64,000 nt of DNA from Bemisia tabaci (taxonomy: Eukaryota; Arthropoda; Insecta; Hemiptera; Aleyrodidae), in assembly GCF_918797505.1 (NCBI RefSeq), contig NC_092798.1:47700985-47764984 (forward strand), in the 5' to 3' direction. The position numbers and the translations under genes were made by a program. The notes under the pieces were generated by a model, which was not told where the DNA came from, did no database searches, and saw nothing but the letters and a program-made list of their open reading frames with translations. Shown one piece after another: positions 44,201 to 57,200 of this stretch (position 1 is its first letter; each line of letters opens with the position of its first letter).

Positions 44201-44828
44201 GATGTGAATGGTCGAGACAACAACTCTTCTATCTGTAAGTTCTTTTTTCTCTTTTTTCAAAAGGTATATTTATACGCGAGAACACTCAGAAATTGACTAT
44301 GAGGATACCATAATATCAATTTTTTTCCATAAAAGACCCCTTTAGCTTGGGTACAAAACCCCCGCGGAATTACGACGTCGTTTTCCCTAAATTTTGCCCT
44401 CCCAAAGTTTCAGCCCACACGTCAACAATATGTATGATGGAAGCAGGTTAAAAGCCAAGTCAAAATAAGCAAATAATTTATTTTATAGGATTAGCAATAA
44501 ATAATTGCTTCGTACATTCGAACACTTTCGCCATATTTAAAATATGTGAGGCAGTCCAGCCTTCCAGATCTTTAGTTTAAAATATTAATACTTTGGACTT
44601 TAAAATTTAAGTTTGAGCTTATCAAAGTAGAAAATGAAACACATCACACACCTAATACTCATCTTAACTCCTTTCTCTCTTCGAAAGGAGAGAGAAAAAT
44701 CATTCGGGGTGAGGGATATAAAAGTTTCTTATTTTTTATATTTTGCTGTCATCGCTAGAAGGGTCTAATATTCTTCAAACAGGAAAATAGATTGCCATGA
44801 GAGCTCAATTTCATGAATATATAATCAT

Positions 44829-45000
44829 CAAAGGCGTGGCGTGAATAGTCGACTATCGATATTTCCCCATTTGAATCCTTGATAAAGAATCGATTATTAA
44901 GGTGTTAATTGTGAACACCCTGTTAACCGATCCTTTTCCATAGGTTTAATTGACGGATCAATCGATTTCTCTCAAAGCACGCTACGTCGCTACGCCACTG
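44829..45000. mobile_element. hAT-type MITE, copy 1, with 8-bp target duplication
   Basis: ATAATCAT occurs immediately left (44821-44828) and right (45001-45008). The ends are CAAAGGCGTGGCG and, reversed, CAGTGGCGTAGCG. The centre has AAGAATCGATTATTAAGGTG shared with copy 2. An 8-bp target duplication is characteristic of hAT transposases. There is no ORF. Confidence 0.85.
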
Positions 45001-45148
45001 ATAATCATCTGCTCGAGATTGGAATTTATACACAACCACAGAACCGCATGAATACTTCACTGAACACGTGTGTACAAATTGATGTGGCTGCAATATGCAT
45101 CGAGTTACATCCTCGATTAATTATCAAAAGTAATTCTTTTTGCAATGA

Positions 45149-45209
45149 TTAAGTAAATGAGTCTTCAGACGCTTTCCTCAGTCTATATTCTGTTGGAGTT
45201 AACATGCCT
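45149..45209 (-). CDS. Unnamed gene, last coding exon
   Basis: After acceptor TTTTTGTGTTTCAG it reads (AG)A GGC ATG and encodes RGMLTPTEYRLRKASEDSFT then TAA at 45151-45149. It was found by predicting what should follow DTVLR in the preceding exon. Phase and acceptor agree exactly. Confidence 0.85.
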
Positions 45210-48200
45210 CTGAAACACAAAAAACAATTTGTTTTATTCAGCGCTAAAAAATTTCTAAACGGTGCTAAACAATTAAACACATTCGAACAGATATCAAGAA
45301 TAACGCATGCCAAGTCATGGCAAAACGTTAGTAAGGGGTAGTTTAAATTCAGCTTTTTGAAAATATTCTCCTGTCAAAAATTAAGAGTAGAGAAAATATT
45401 TTTAAGCGTGAAAGTAATTTTTCAACTTCGTCCTCAGCAATGAGCCACACAAATGGAGGAATACATTTTCAAACTTATTTTTTCTCGGTAATGACTTAAT
45501 GTGACTTGGTGCATTTCTGATTAACTGCTTGGTCCATTGATACAAACAAAAAATCTGAGTTTTTGGAAGTTTTGAAAAAAAAAATTAAAAAAATAAATTT
45601 AATCAAGCAAGAGTTGAAAAGCCGTAACATCCCTCCCCCTAATACTTCAAATATTCCACAAGGGCTAAACCCAGGCTTCAGTCCCGTCCCCTTTCCGTCC
45701 CTACTGAAAAAGCAGTCCCATGCAACCATTGTTTGAGACCATCAAACTCGGATCGCCTGGCCGAGAACCGAACCCGGGACCACCCGATCATGGAGCTAGC
45801 GCTACAACCACTACACCATAGGTGGCCGATATTCACGGATAAAGTTGGACATGCGTGTCAGCGTTGGACTGTACTTCTAAAAAAAGGACAATCAAACTTG
45901 TCCGGTGGAATATTAACGGAAGAGTTTGCACGAGTGAGGAAAATCTAAGGAAAAGTAAAAAAAAAAGATAGAAAACGTCCGAGGATTTTTTCAAGACTGC
46001 AGCCGAAGATACGCGTTCTTCGAATTCAGCTATTGATTTTTTGGACCAGCGTTAGAAGAAAGAATGTTTTTATTTAGTCAAGTTCCTTGATTTTACGACA
46101 GTTTACATGACCCTCTCAGTTTCAGAGGATCATAACGTCACCTACACTGAAAAAAAAATCTCGGTGTATTTACTGAGAAAAGGTATAATTACCAAGGATT
46201 CAGGGTTCTATTTGATCCCAGTTTTTTTCTTGGTAAAATTACCATTTATAGAATTGGTAATTTTACCGAGAAATCTCGGGAAAATTTTTGAACTTTCTTG
46301 GTAATTTTTACTGGACCTTGGTAAAAACGCCAATATTTTTTATAGACTGTGGTAGAATTACCGAGATAAAATGGCAAAGTTACCGGAATTTAATTACCAA
46401 TAAAAGTGGTATTCTTACCTGACAGTAAAAATACCGGTTTTTAGGTAAGCTTACCAGTCTGTCTTGGTAAAATTACGAATAATTGGTAAAAAAAGTGAGA
46501 TGGTAAAAGTACCAACGGACCGTGGTAAAAACGCCGAGAATTTTTTTTCAGTGTAGAAAATGTTCGAGGATTTTCAAGACTGCAGCCGAAGATACGAGTT
46601 CTTCGAATTCAGCTATTGATTTTTTGGACCAGCGTTAAAAGAAAGAATGTTTTTATTTAGACAAGTTCCTTGATTTTACGACAGTTTACATGACCCTTTC
46701 GGTTTCAGAGGATCACAACGTCACCTAAAGATAGCGGGTGTCATTCAGTGGCGTGGCGAGAATTGCGATGTATCGATTGTTATGTAATTTAAACCTATTG
46801 TAAAGAATCGATTATTAAGGTGTTCGCTGCGAACACCCTGTTTATCGATCCTTCTCCATGAGTTTAAATGGCATAACAATCGATATATCGCAAAGCACGC
46901 CACGCCACTGGTGTCATTGCCCATAGCCCAGGGCCCGGGAAAATAACATCACTCTAAAGAGCCGTTTTTTTCAAGGTATGCCTTTCAAAGTGCATCAATG
47001 CCAGTTCTTTTACCGGTGGCTACACTTGCGTCCTTTCTTTGAAAATTTTTCATGCGTTTGATTCTTAATGTATTCCTTTTTTGCAGAAATCGTCATTGTC
47101 AACCGTCTTGCATATTACGTAATTAATGAGTCCCTCTCAACGTATTCATATCGATGCTGCAGTATCACTGCTTACGTTTTTAGTATCACCGTTTTCTTTT
47201 TTTTTTTTAAAAAAAAGAAAGAAAAAAATGCTCATCCGAATCCATTATTTATGGACAAAGTTGCTTCCAGCGGGACCAAGTTAAATCAGTCATTGTAAAA
47301 TTTCGTTGAACGATTTCATTTCATTTTCAGGAGAGCGGTTGTACAGATTTTTTCACCAATTCATGGAATTTGCCTCACGCGACGAAGGAGGTCTTCTGAA
47401 AATTTTCAAAAGAATCTACACCGCCGCTCACCCGTAAACAAATAAAATAAAAAAAAATCATCCAAAGGAATGTGAAGATGGTTGATGTGACTTGCGAGGT
47501 CCACCTAGTCCACGTCTGGACAGTATATTTGAAGCAAAGACGAAAGTGACATTGAAATGACGACGAAAAACTTAATTAGACTTGTTTCAAGTCTTAAATG
47601 CAGCTCAATCCTAGTGTTTCCGCCAAGATTTGCATTATAGAGATTGAAAACTTTGAGTTTTGGTCAAAAGAAAGTTTAATTTGAGTAAAGTTGGGGCGTT
47701 TTCAGGCAAAAGAGTCAACTCACGATAGTAAATTCTGACTTCGTAACGCGACTCACACTTCAAATTAAGGTTCTATGAAGTTTACGCGTCTCGAATCATC
47801 TCGCCTTCAATTTTGTAGATGCAACACGGACATCCATTAAGCACGAATAATTGTATCTCTACGCCGCTATCAACGCGCGTCGTTTCCCTAGCTCCCTTTC
47901 TGTGTTTTTTTTTTGTTTGCGCTTCTCTCATTTTGTAGTGTCACGTCCTTGGCTATTTGACAATGAACAATGGTCATGGATGACTGATTATTGAAATCAA
48001 TATACCAAGTCATAGAAAAAAAAGATAAAAGGAAAATGGACGAATCCTGTTGGTAACTCCGAAACTAAACTCACGGCAAACCTGCTGATGTTATATTTGC
48101 TCTTTAGCTTTGCATAGAGAGTTTGGCTTGATATAGAGGTGGACTCTCAAGGTAGCGTGAGATATAAACCCTTCCCCCCGAGATATAAACCAGTAGACAG

Positions 48201-51200
48201 TAGACAGTATTAAAATTGCAAATTCCTGACACTTGCAAGAGGTCCATTTGCGTCGAACATTAAAGTATCATTTTGGAGCATTAGCAACAAAGAGCATTGC
48301 GAGTTCACGCCTCGCGCCATCTCGCCTTCAAATTTTTAGACGCAACACGGACATCCATTAAGCATGAATAGTTGTATCTCTACACCGTTATCAACGCACG
48401 TCGTTTTCCTTGCTCTATTCCCGTATTATATTTATTTGCGCTTGTCTTATTTTTAGTATCGCGTCCTTGGCTATTTGACAATGGTCAATGGTCATGAATG
48501 GCTGAATTATTGAAGTCGATAGATAAAGTTATAGGAAAAAAGCGAAAAGGAAAATGGAGGAATCCTGTTGGTAGGTACGAAATTTTACGTATGTGAAAGT
48601 ACTCAGCATGCATGCAAGAGCTCTATTTTCACCTTAATATCAAAAAACATATGAGAAAAAATCGGGAAACAAGGCTAAAAAAAGTACACATAAAAATCTG
48701 AGACGTTTCGGCTGAAAACTGAGCCATTTCGAGTCGGAAGAATAAAAATTCCAAATATTTGGAATATAATAATAATATAATTCCAAATAAAATAATTTCC
48801 ATTGGTTTTTTGTTTCTCGGTGATCATGCAGTATGCAGGTTTCTATTTGGAATTTTTATGGTTTATTTTTATCTTCCGACTGAAAATGGCTCAGTTTTGA
48901 GCCGAAACGTCTTGGATCTTTATATGTATACATTTATAACCTTGTTTCCCGTTTATTCCCCTATGTTTTTTGATATCACCATTGTCACGGCTGCTGTCTT
49001 AGAAATTTTCACCTATTCTCACCTTAAGACAGTATCAAAAGAGACAGAGATGCCCTTGTCAACCATTTTTCGGAAGAGGTGCCAGCACTCCTTCTCCTTA
49101 GCGGTATTGAACTGGGGCTCAGAGGAGGCCGTTTCGGGGTCGTCTCTTGGCAAAGGCACAGGGATCGTGGTTCCGGGTGAGCCGCCTATGGACAAAGTTA
49201 TCGCCGTCACCCCTTCCCGCACACACGGGGGTTCTGTGTCCTCATCTACCTCCGCCGCCTCCGAGGAGATCAGTATCGACTGCAGCTTCTGCGGGTCCTG
49301 CCCGTTAGTCGCTCTTTCGTTATCTTTCCCTTCCTCCTTCTGGCCTGTGAATAGAATCGTACAATATGTACAATACAGCCTTTTGCAGTGGGGAACTACT
49401 AATTGGACGTATTTCTATCAAACAGAACTATGTCCAGGGGAAAAGATGGGGTGTGCTCCTTAGTGGTCGGGCCATAAGTATGAATGGGAAATATAAAGCG
49501 CCAGTGATGTCAGCGGCAAACGACGAAAAAACAACGATCGAGGCGGTTTTTGACTCATGAGCCCTGTCCTTAAGGCTCTAGATACATGCTCACGGCTCAT
49601 ACACTGCGTGCACATATTTCCGTTTGACAGAACGTAAAATCCTGCTGTCCAATTCAGCAAACGGAACTGTGAACCAACTTGTGGAGAGGGCTCATACGTT
49701 AAAGACTGCCCTGATCGTCGTCTCTCTCGTCGTTGCCGCTGACGTCACTGGCGCTTATATCTCTCATTCATTCTTATGGCCCGATAGCACCAACGAGCAC
49801 ACCCCATCTTTCCTTCTGCAGTTCTGCCGAAAGTTCTGATTGATAGAAATACGTCCAATTCTAAAAGCCATCAATCTGCATTGAGGAACAAATAGCACAA
49901 ACTTCGTTTATGATATGAGTCGGAAATGGACGTATTCCTGCTGAAAAAGCATGAGTGACGAATAGATGAATCGAGAATTGGCTCCCTTCAGAAACTTTTT
50001 CACCGTTCGTAAGAAGACAGAGCGCAATCTCTACAATAAATGGTCTCTGATTGGACCCTAAAAAAATTATATCGTAATAATTAATATATATAATTATATT
50101 TTCTATTTTTTCCCCAACACTCAAGCATATAATATGCAGTTAGATACCTATAACCAATCTATATAAGTTAATTAGTGCCCGTAAAAACCCGGATGAATTC
50201 ATGCAACATCCATCCATAGTCCATGCCTGTCAAATAGACCAGTGGACAAAGAACAATTTCATAAATTTTATTATTCACAGTTCATCGGCGAAAGCTCATT
50301 TAATCCGTGCGAAACTTGTTGAACTTAAAAAAACTTTTGACAAAGATGCGACCTTGTAAACACCGACCCTCAGAGTTTCGCAAGAGAAAACGATCACCTA
50401 TGCAAGATGCCTTAAAAACAATGGAGAATTTGCACGCAATTTTTTTATTGCTTCATCTGAAAGTGCCTAATGAGCTGAGTTCGGAATATTTTTCATAATT
50501 TTTTTCTGACATGGGAAATTGGAGAAAAAATTGATTTAAAAGTGAGAAAATGCGCCGCCTTGTGACGTCATCTGGCGGCATTTCCCATTTAAACACGTAT
50601 TTTAGCAGAATCGTTATTTTGTCATATCTCCTCTAATAATCGCTCAATTTATGAATCAAGGGTATCTTCGTGTTCAGTTCACTCAGAGGATTCCACTTAA
50701 ACAGGAAATTCATCAAATTTCAGACCCTTGCAAATTCTCCATTCAATCTGAACCAAGCTTTTCGGCTCTCTTTTTTTTTAAAAAAAAAAACTAACGGACC
50801 AAAAACACTTAAAACGCAAATTACCGTTCTTCTGGCGATTTTCAAAATTAAGCTCCATTAAAGACTTCAAAATTTGATCATTTTTGGTCTGGATCATTCT
50901 ACAGGACCGTACACAAAGGATACACAAAAGCGCCTTCAAACCTACGTGTAAACTTAATGGGAAAATCTAATACCACTATTCGTTCGTCGAGACAATCATT
51001 TTGCATAACCGGCTAATTGAAGGAATTTATAGCCCCTGGCGACAGGGTACAATTTACGATTTTTTTAAGAGCATAACCACGGCAACCGCCCCCCTGGCAA
51101 CCAAGAGGCCCTGCACCGGGGCTGCCCCCCCTCGCAACCTAGAGGCCCCAAACCGGGGCCGCCCCTTAGGTAACCATGAAGCCCCAAACCGGGACCGACT

Positions 51201-54200
51201 CCCCCCCCCCCCCCCCCGGCAACCATGAAGCCCCGACGCGGGCGCTGCCCTCCTGGCAACCAAGAAGCCCCAACTTGGGGTTGCCCACGTGGCAACCAAG
51301 AAGCTTAGTCATGAGTTACGCCCACTTTTATAATATTTTATTCGCCGCTTTCTAGATCACCAGTGGGAAATATGCATATTTCTCACTCGTGTATAGCACA
51401 CTTATGAAATTGGAAAAGTCGAATTAACATTAGCCGCCATCATGAACAAACGTGACAAAAAATATGTTGATATAAGCTGCACTCATGTTGAATCAACATG
51501 ACTTTAATATTCGAGTAACATAACTCATATTACTTTAGCAAAATTCATGTTTTAGCATTATGTCAGACTGAAACTACATTGCACTAGTTCTTTTATATCA
51601 TTCCTTTGGTTTAAAGAACATTAAAATTTTGTTAAATTAGCATATGCAGTGTTACGTTACCATGCTTTTATACTGTTCGAAGAGTGCCGTAGTGCTATTT
51701 CAGCATCATATAGGTACTTGAAAAGGGGATGACGTGTCAATAAGCTTTACGTATGTTAACCTCCTCCTCCCTCCCTCTCCATCACTCCCTTCCCCTCCTC
51801 CCTCCCCTCTCCATCACTCCCTTCCCCTCCTCCCTCTCCCTCCCCCCCACCTTCGCCTCTTCCTGTTTCGCGCCTGTGAAAATATTCAACTCTGCGTTAT
51901 TTAATTAGTGTTACTTGTTGTCATCCCCAGTTTTGAAGGCCAAATACTTAAGTATTCTCAAAAGTAAAGCATGGAAGAATTTTGGTTGTATGACTCAATT
52001 ACATGTAGATAGGTATATTTTTATGATTTTACCTAAGGAATTTGTACCTAAGAATGGGATTTTTCTGAAGATTTTTCCTGAAGATAAGAAACATTTCTCC
52101 ATTTAACGCAAACAATATTCTTTGAGGAACAAAAATTTTTGCATAAAAATTTAAGATTTACCTACCTAAGTACAGATTTTTCCACCAAACTATTTTTCCA
52201 GTGAGGTTTTAAAACTAATCATCTCTGTAGAATGACTCGAAAACAAAATAAATTGAATCGAAAAATGCTATTATCGCTACCACGACAAATAAATAATAAT
52301 ATGGCAATAATACTTAACAAATGAGACAAAAACAATATTGTTGATGATAGTTTAATCTTCTTCTTTCAATTTTTTTTTCGCTCGTGTATGGCGAAGGCTT
52401 TTAAAATCATGTTTCTAATTATTTGATTATACCTTTTTTTCAATTTTTGATTTCTTTATATTTTTTTATATATGATTAATTTTTATATTCATCTTAATTT
52501 AATTTCAATTTTTATATTGTTAATTATTATCATGATACACAATAAAATAAAATGAGAATCATAAACACTGAAGAAAGTAAACATCGTCGCTGGAGGAAAA
52601 AGAAATCCTCCTCTTTTTCATTTTCTAGTTTCCCTCCCTTACAATTTTACCCTCATTTTGACATACATCTGATATTCTATAATCTGAGTCCATCCGTCGA
52701 ATTGTGGTTGAGAACATTTGATTTTTAATGTACCCCTTGCATTAAAACTGAAAAAAAATTTAAACCCATATGGTCGATTTTCTAAGAAAAATAAATTAAA
52801 ATTGAATTTTTCATTTCGTAACGACCCAACTCGGGAGACTTAAGATGCTAATTTTTTGCGCAGAGACACGTCCTGGCTGTCACGCATTTTTATCGTTTCC
52901 TGAAAATTTTCATTTTCCGAGATTGGTCGTTTTGGAACCGAGCGATTCAATTTTCGAAAGTTAACGTAAACGTGTAGGAAAGCACCCTATAAAAATGTTG
53001 TTTAATTACTACGTGCTTATGGAACTGATAAATATTGTGTGGTAGTTCTTATTTTTATCCGCATGAATTGTACACAATTTCTCCGAAAACTGCCACAATT
53101 CCGTGCATCTAAGAATACATATTCTCATGCAAATTTCGCAACCCTCGATACGAAAAAGGAGACATTCGGAAACGATGCCGATGCAATTGCGTGCACCCAA
53201 CACTACTTATTTTATTTCTTCATGGCTGTGCTAAAACAGAATTTTTATCGAGTGCGTTTATGAGACGGGGAACCCATCACCCCTCCTCCCCCCCTCGAAG
53301 GGAGGAAGACTTGACAAGCTTGCATCGCGGGGAAAATGGGACGGGGTGACGAAAGGGTTAGGTCGAGACGAGTACGATGAACGGATGACCCGGGGGAAGG
53401 GGTGGAGGGGGGTGGAGGGAGTGGAGGGGGGTTGCTTCGAGCTTGGAGCTGTGGAAATAGGGTGAACTTTCTCATGTTCTTCGACAGTATCTGCCAAATA
53501 TTTCAAGTGCAACCGGCTCCGGGACATGACCCCCGATTTCCCGCCACCCGCCGCACACGGGCCAAGAACGATAAACCCCGTCTTGAACGCCTCATATTCG
53601 CCTTTCCGTGATGTGAGAATGGGTTGAGAGTGTTATTTATATTGTCGCAGAGGCTGCGATTTGAATGGCTTACGATCTTGCACGACCTTAGAACAAAATG
53701 CGGTTCTTGACACGGTTTCGTCGAATAAGGGCGCGCTAACGGCCTGGGAAGATTATCATTTCACCCGGGTCGCGTCGTCCACAATTTTGTGACGGATCAA
53801 TGTTGTTAAGTGCAGCCTTTATTATGAGTAATGCATTTCATGTATTCGGATGGTTTTACGTAAACAATTAAGATGACAATTTACGGGAAGGCATATTTGG
53901 TACGGGACTTTTATCTTTTGTGACATCCCAAGGGACAAAAGGACCCGATTTAATTTTTATTTTCAGCTAAAAGGGAGTGGTTTAGAACTAGTAGTCACTA
54001 CAAGTGTCGAGACGGAAGAAGCAATTTCATGAAAATGATGACTTTGGCCCTATTTATATGTAATTGAATTTTCAAACTTCCGTAACTATGATGGATTCCT
54101 TAACTCATGGAACATAAATTTTCCTAATTCCATCAAAGATGCAGAAAAACTTAAAAATTCTATAGAAAACGAAATTTCAGGAAATATTTATACAACGCAT

Positions 54201-57200
54201 TTGCATGGATTGAAAAATGTAATGCGCATTTAAGGCAGATTCTGGGAGGACAAATTGTAAATTATACCAGAATATCTAATTATCTTGATAATAAAATATA
54301 CCTTATCGATGTAATATCCTACAATAAAAGAACACGACTCGAGGAAAAACGCTTAAATTGATACATAAATTAAAAAATCGAGACGATTCGCCCTAAGTCT
54401 TAGGCATATTCAATCCAATTGAAATTTTTGGATTGAAAATGCCCATGATTTTTTGGCGAAATGTCTACTTTAAATTCTCTTATACATATAATATCATTTC
54501 CTTATAGAATGCCTTAAATTTCAAATGAATTTAGTGCATGTGTAAGGTAGTCTCCGAAAAAAATATAATTCCCCGAATATCTTATTTTTTTTGCGCTGAA
54601 CATCACCACACTGTTTTTTTGAGACGTAAAGAAGTTGTGCACCTGTTATGACATAAGTAGTCAAAAATGAATTCTTGGCACATAATTATTTCGGCGTAAT
54701 TTAAAAAAAATCATCAACCGTGCCATTTTCATCTTTAGTACTTTTATTTTCTGCTTTTCCAAGTACAGCAATGTGCGAGAAAAAAGAAGGAAAAACATGG
54801 CAAGCTCAGTTTTTACGAATAACGAACTTTGAAGTCAGGAAAAACTCACGATGAATTTCCCTGTTCAAGTTAAAATAAAAAGGGGATTGAAAAAACATTT
54901 TATAATAGGAAGTCGGCACTGCGATGGGTGGACATCGGGCACCGTGCGACGGAAACTCCTCAATCAATGAAAAATATAAATTAAAATTGCCTGCAATAAA
55001 CAGTGATGCAAATTGCCGTGCAGCGATGCATTCCAACCAATCAAGGTCCGCATGAGCGTTTATTTCATTTACTATAGTGGCTACAAAAAATCATCCGTGG
55101 GACAGGCTGTTAAAATGTGCATGAACGAGTCTCGTAAACAAGAATGTTAAAGAATCGACCGAGCCGAACTTCATTGATGCACTTTTGCCAAGTCTTTAGT
55201 TTTTATGACCAACGTAATGAGGTTGCTGAACGTTCAATTTAGACTTCGTTAATAAAGAATCGTTTTTATTTTAAGAATGTTCCACGGTTGAACGTATGAT
55301 TTTATCCGATCTCGTTCTACAGTAGCCGGCAGCGGAACATTGGCGAGAAACTAAGCATCATAAGGAAATCAAATTTGAAAGAAACGCTTCAAGTTGCATA
55401 AAATTTGAACCGCGAGTAAAATAAATTTGAGGTTTTATTCCTCCATTAAACCTAATGATAGGATCAGCATTTTACAAATATTTTCACGTTCAAAAGAGTT
55501 TTTCTCGACTTTGAGTTTTAGACATGGGAAAATGTAGGATTCGTAGAGTTCAAAAATATTCCTAATTTTTTTTTTAAAAAATGCGACTTGAGCGTTTTTG
55601 TAAAAGTAGGCCCGATTCATGCTCTGCCATCGAAATTTCATATGGAACACGGTAAGCGTGGGAAAAATTTACCGAATTAAGCAGAAAGAAACCAAGTCAC
55701 ATCAGCTATCGCCAAATTTAACTGAGCAATTTTACGGAAAATGTGTGCTGATTCCTCTGAAAAATGTCAGCAATTTGCTTCGTACTTTGGAAAAAATCCC
55801 CTAAAATCTGCACAAAAATCCACACAATCATTTTCTTGTAAAAATTAAATTGTTCAATTAAATTTAGCAATAACTGATGTTGCTTGGTTCCTTTCTGCTG
55901 GTCCAAATTTCGATACTCTAGCCGCAAAAGTGAAAATGAACTTATAACCCAAGAAGCATGGAGCAACGAAAACGTTGAAATTAAATTGCAATTTGATATC
56001 AATAAAACTGAAAAAAAAATTTACCATTAAATTGTTATATTTTTACATCATTAGGTAGGTTATGCCGAATTAAATAAACGATCAACAAAATGAGTTCTAT
56101 GTGTTAGAGAGAATGATAAGCATTATGCAATGCAATGAAAAATTACAACTTATTTCAATTTTAATTGCAATACGTTTAAATAAATGGGGCCCCTTCAAAT
56201 AGGAGCTAGGCAACATACACAACACTCAAAGGAATTGCAAATTTTTACAATGTAATTACTACGTATTGCAATCAGTACTACTTGGGAATTAGGATCTCCT
56301 CTGAGCGCTATCTAATGATTAGAAGCTCATACAAACCTCAATAACTCGTTCGTTCTTGTTCTAGCCAATTTTTTGTGATCCAGTGCATGAGTCAGCTCTA
56401 GACGATCGGTGGTTGGTCCCGTTTTTAGCGCATGAGGAGTGATCTCTCGGGTTCCATTTTCAGAAATAGGTGGCTCACTTCGCCGGCCTGCAAACAAAGC
56501 TGAGTGCGACTTCACTGCTGGGCCAAGCAGCCTAAAACTCACTGTTAAAAGAAAGAAGAACTGTTGAAACTTTGATCACAATAAAATGATACAAGAATGA
56601 TGGACATTAAACTAATTTCACGAAAAAAAAAAACACTTTCGTGTGTTTTTGAATCATTCTACTTTTATTTGCAGCTTTTTTTTTTTATGATAGTCTTTGG
56701 CAGATGAATGAAGTGACACACTAGTGATTTCATTAAACTTGGATTATTAGGATTTCTGTTTTTAATATCTATTTTAATTCCATTTATATTTTATTACAAT
56801 GATAAGTTAAATAAAACTAATAATTTTCAAATTTGCAAATTCTACTTCTATTTCTATTTTATTTTTATGGGAAACCATTCATGGCTGGAAACAAACAGAA
56901 TTTCAAAGACGGTTTGGGGTGTTTCAACCCTCTCCTCGGCCAGAAAACATAAATAAAATAATAAAAATGAAAATAAAAAAAAACCCTCATTGTGGTAATA
57001 AATAAGAGAGGTTATCGCAGAGGTACAGGATATTAGAATGTACACAAAAATAATTCTTCCAAAAAGATGCATGGAAAAGTGAACAATAGACTTAGCATGG
57101 ACCATTGAGTATAGTGAGATTGAGGTTCCATAAGATATATTCCTTCATTAAAATTTCAGGCAAAAAACGTTAAGTTAGGCAAAAATTCAAAAATAAATCA

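Noticed and set aside
43513..44300. Plus-strand ORFs 43376-43621 and 44030-44296 as genes
   Set aside because: Both read through arms of a foldback element whose copies recur at 47.9, 48.5 and 57.8 kb.
45969..46727. Small LTR-type element (direct repeats around an internal region)
   Set aside because: The internal sequence is a complete TA-flanked MITE with inverted ends. The direct repeats lack TG...CA termini and there is no primer-binding site or polypurine tract.
48759..49463. Longest single ORF in the window (234 codons, plus strand)
   Set aside because: It is antisense to the 49023-49344 exon of the unnamed gene and its other half lies in a foldback repeat. The opposite strand has splice-consistent coding sequence.
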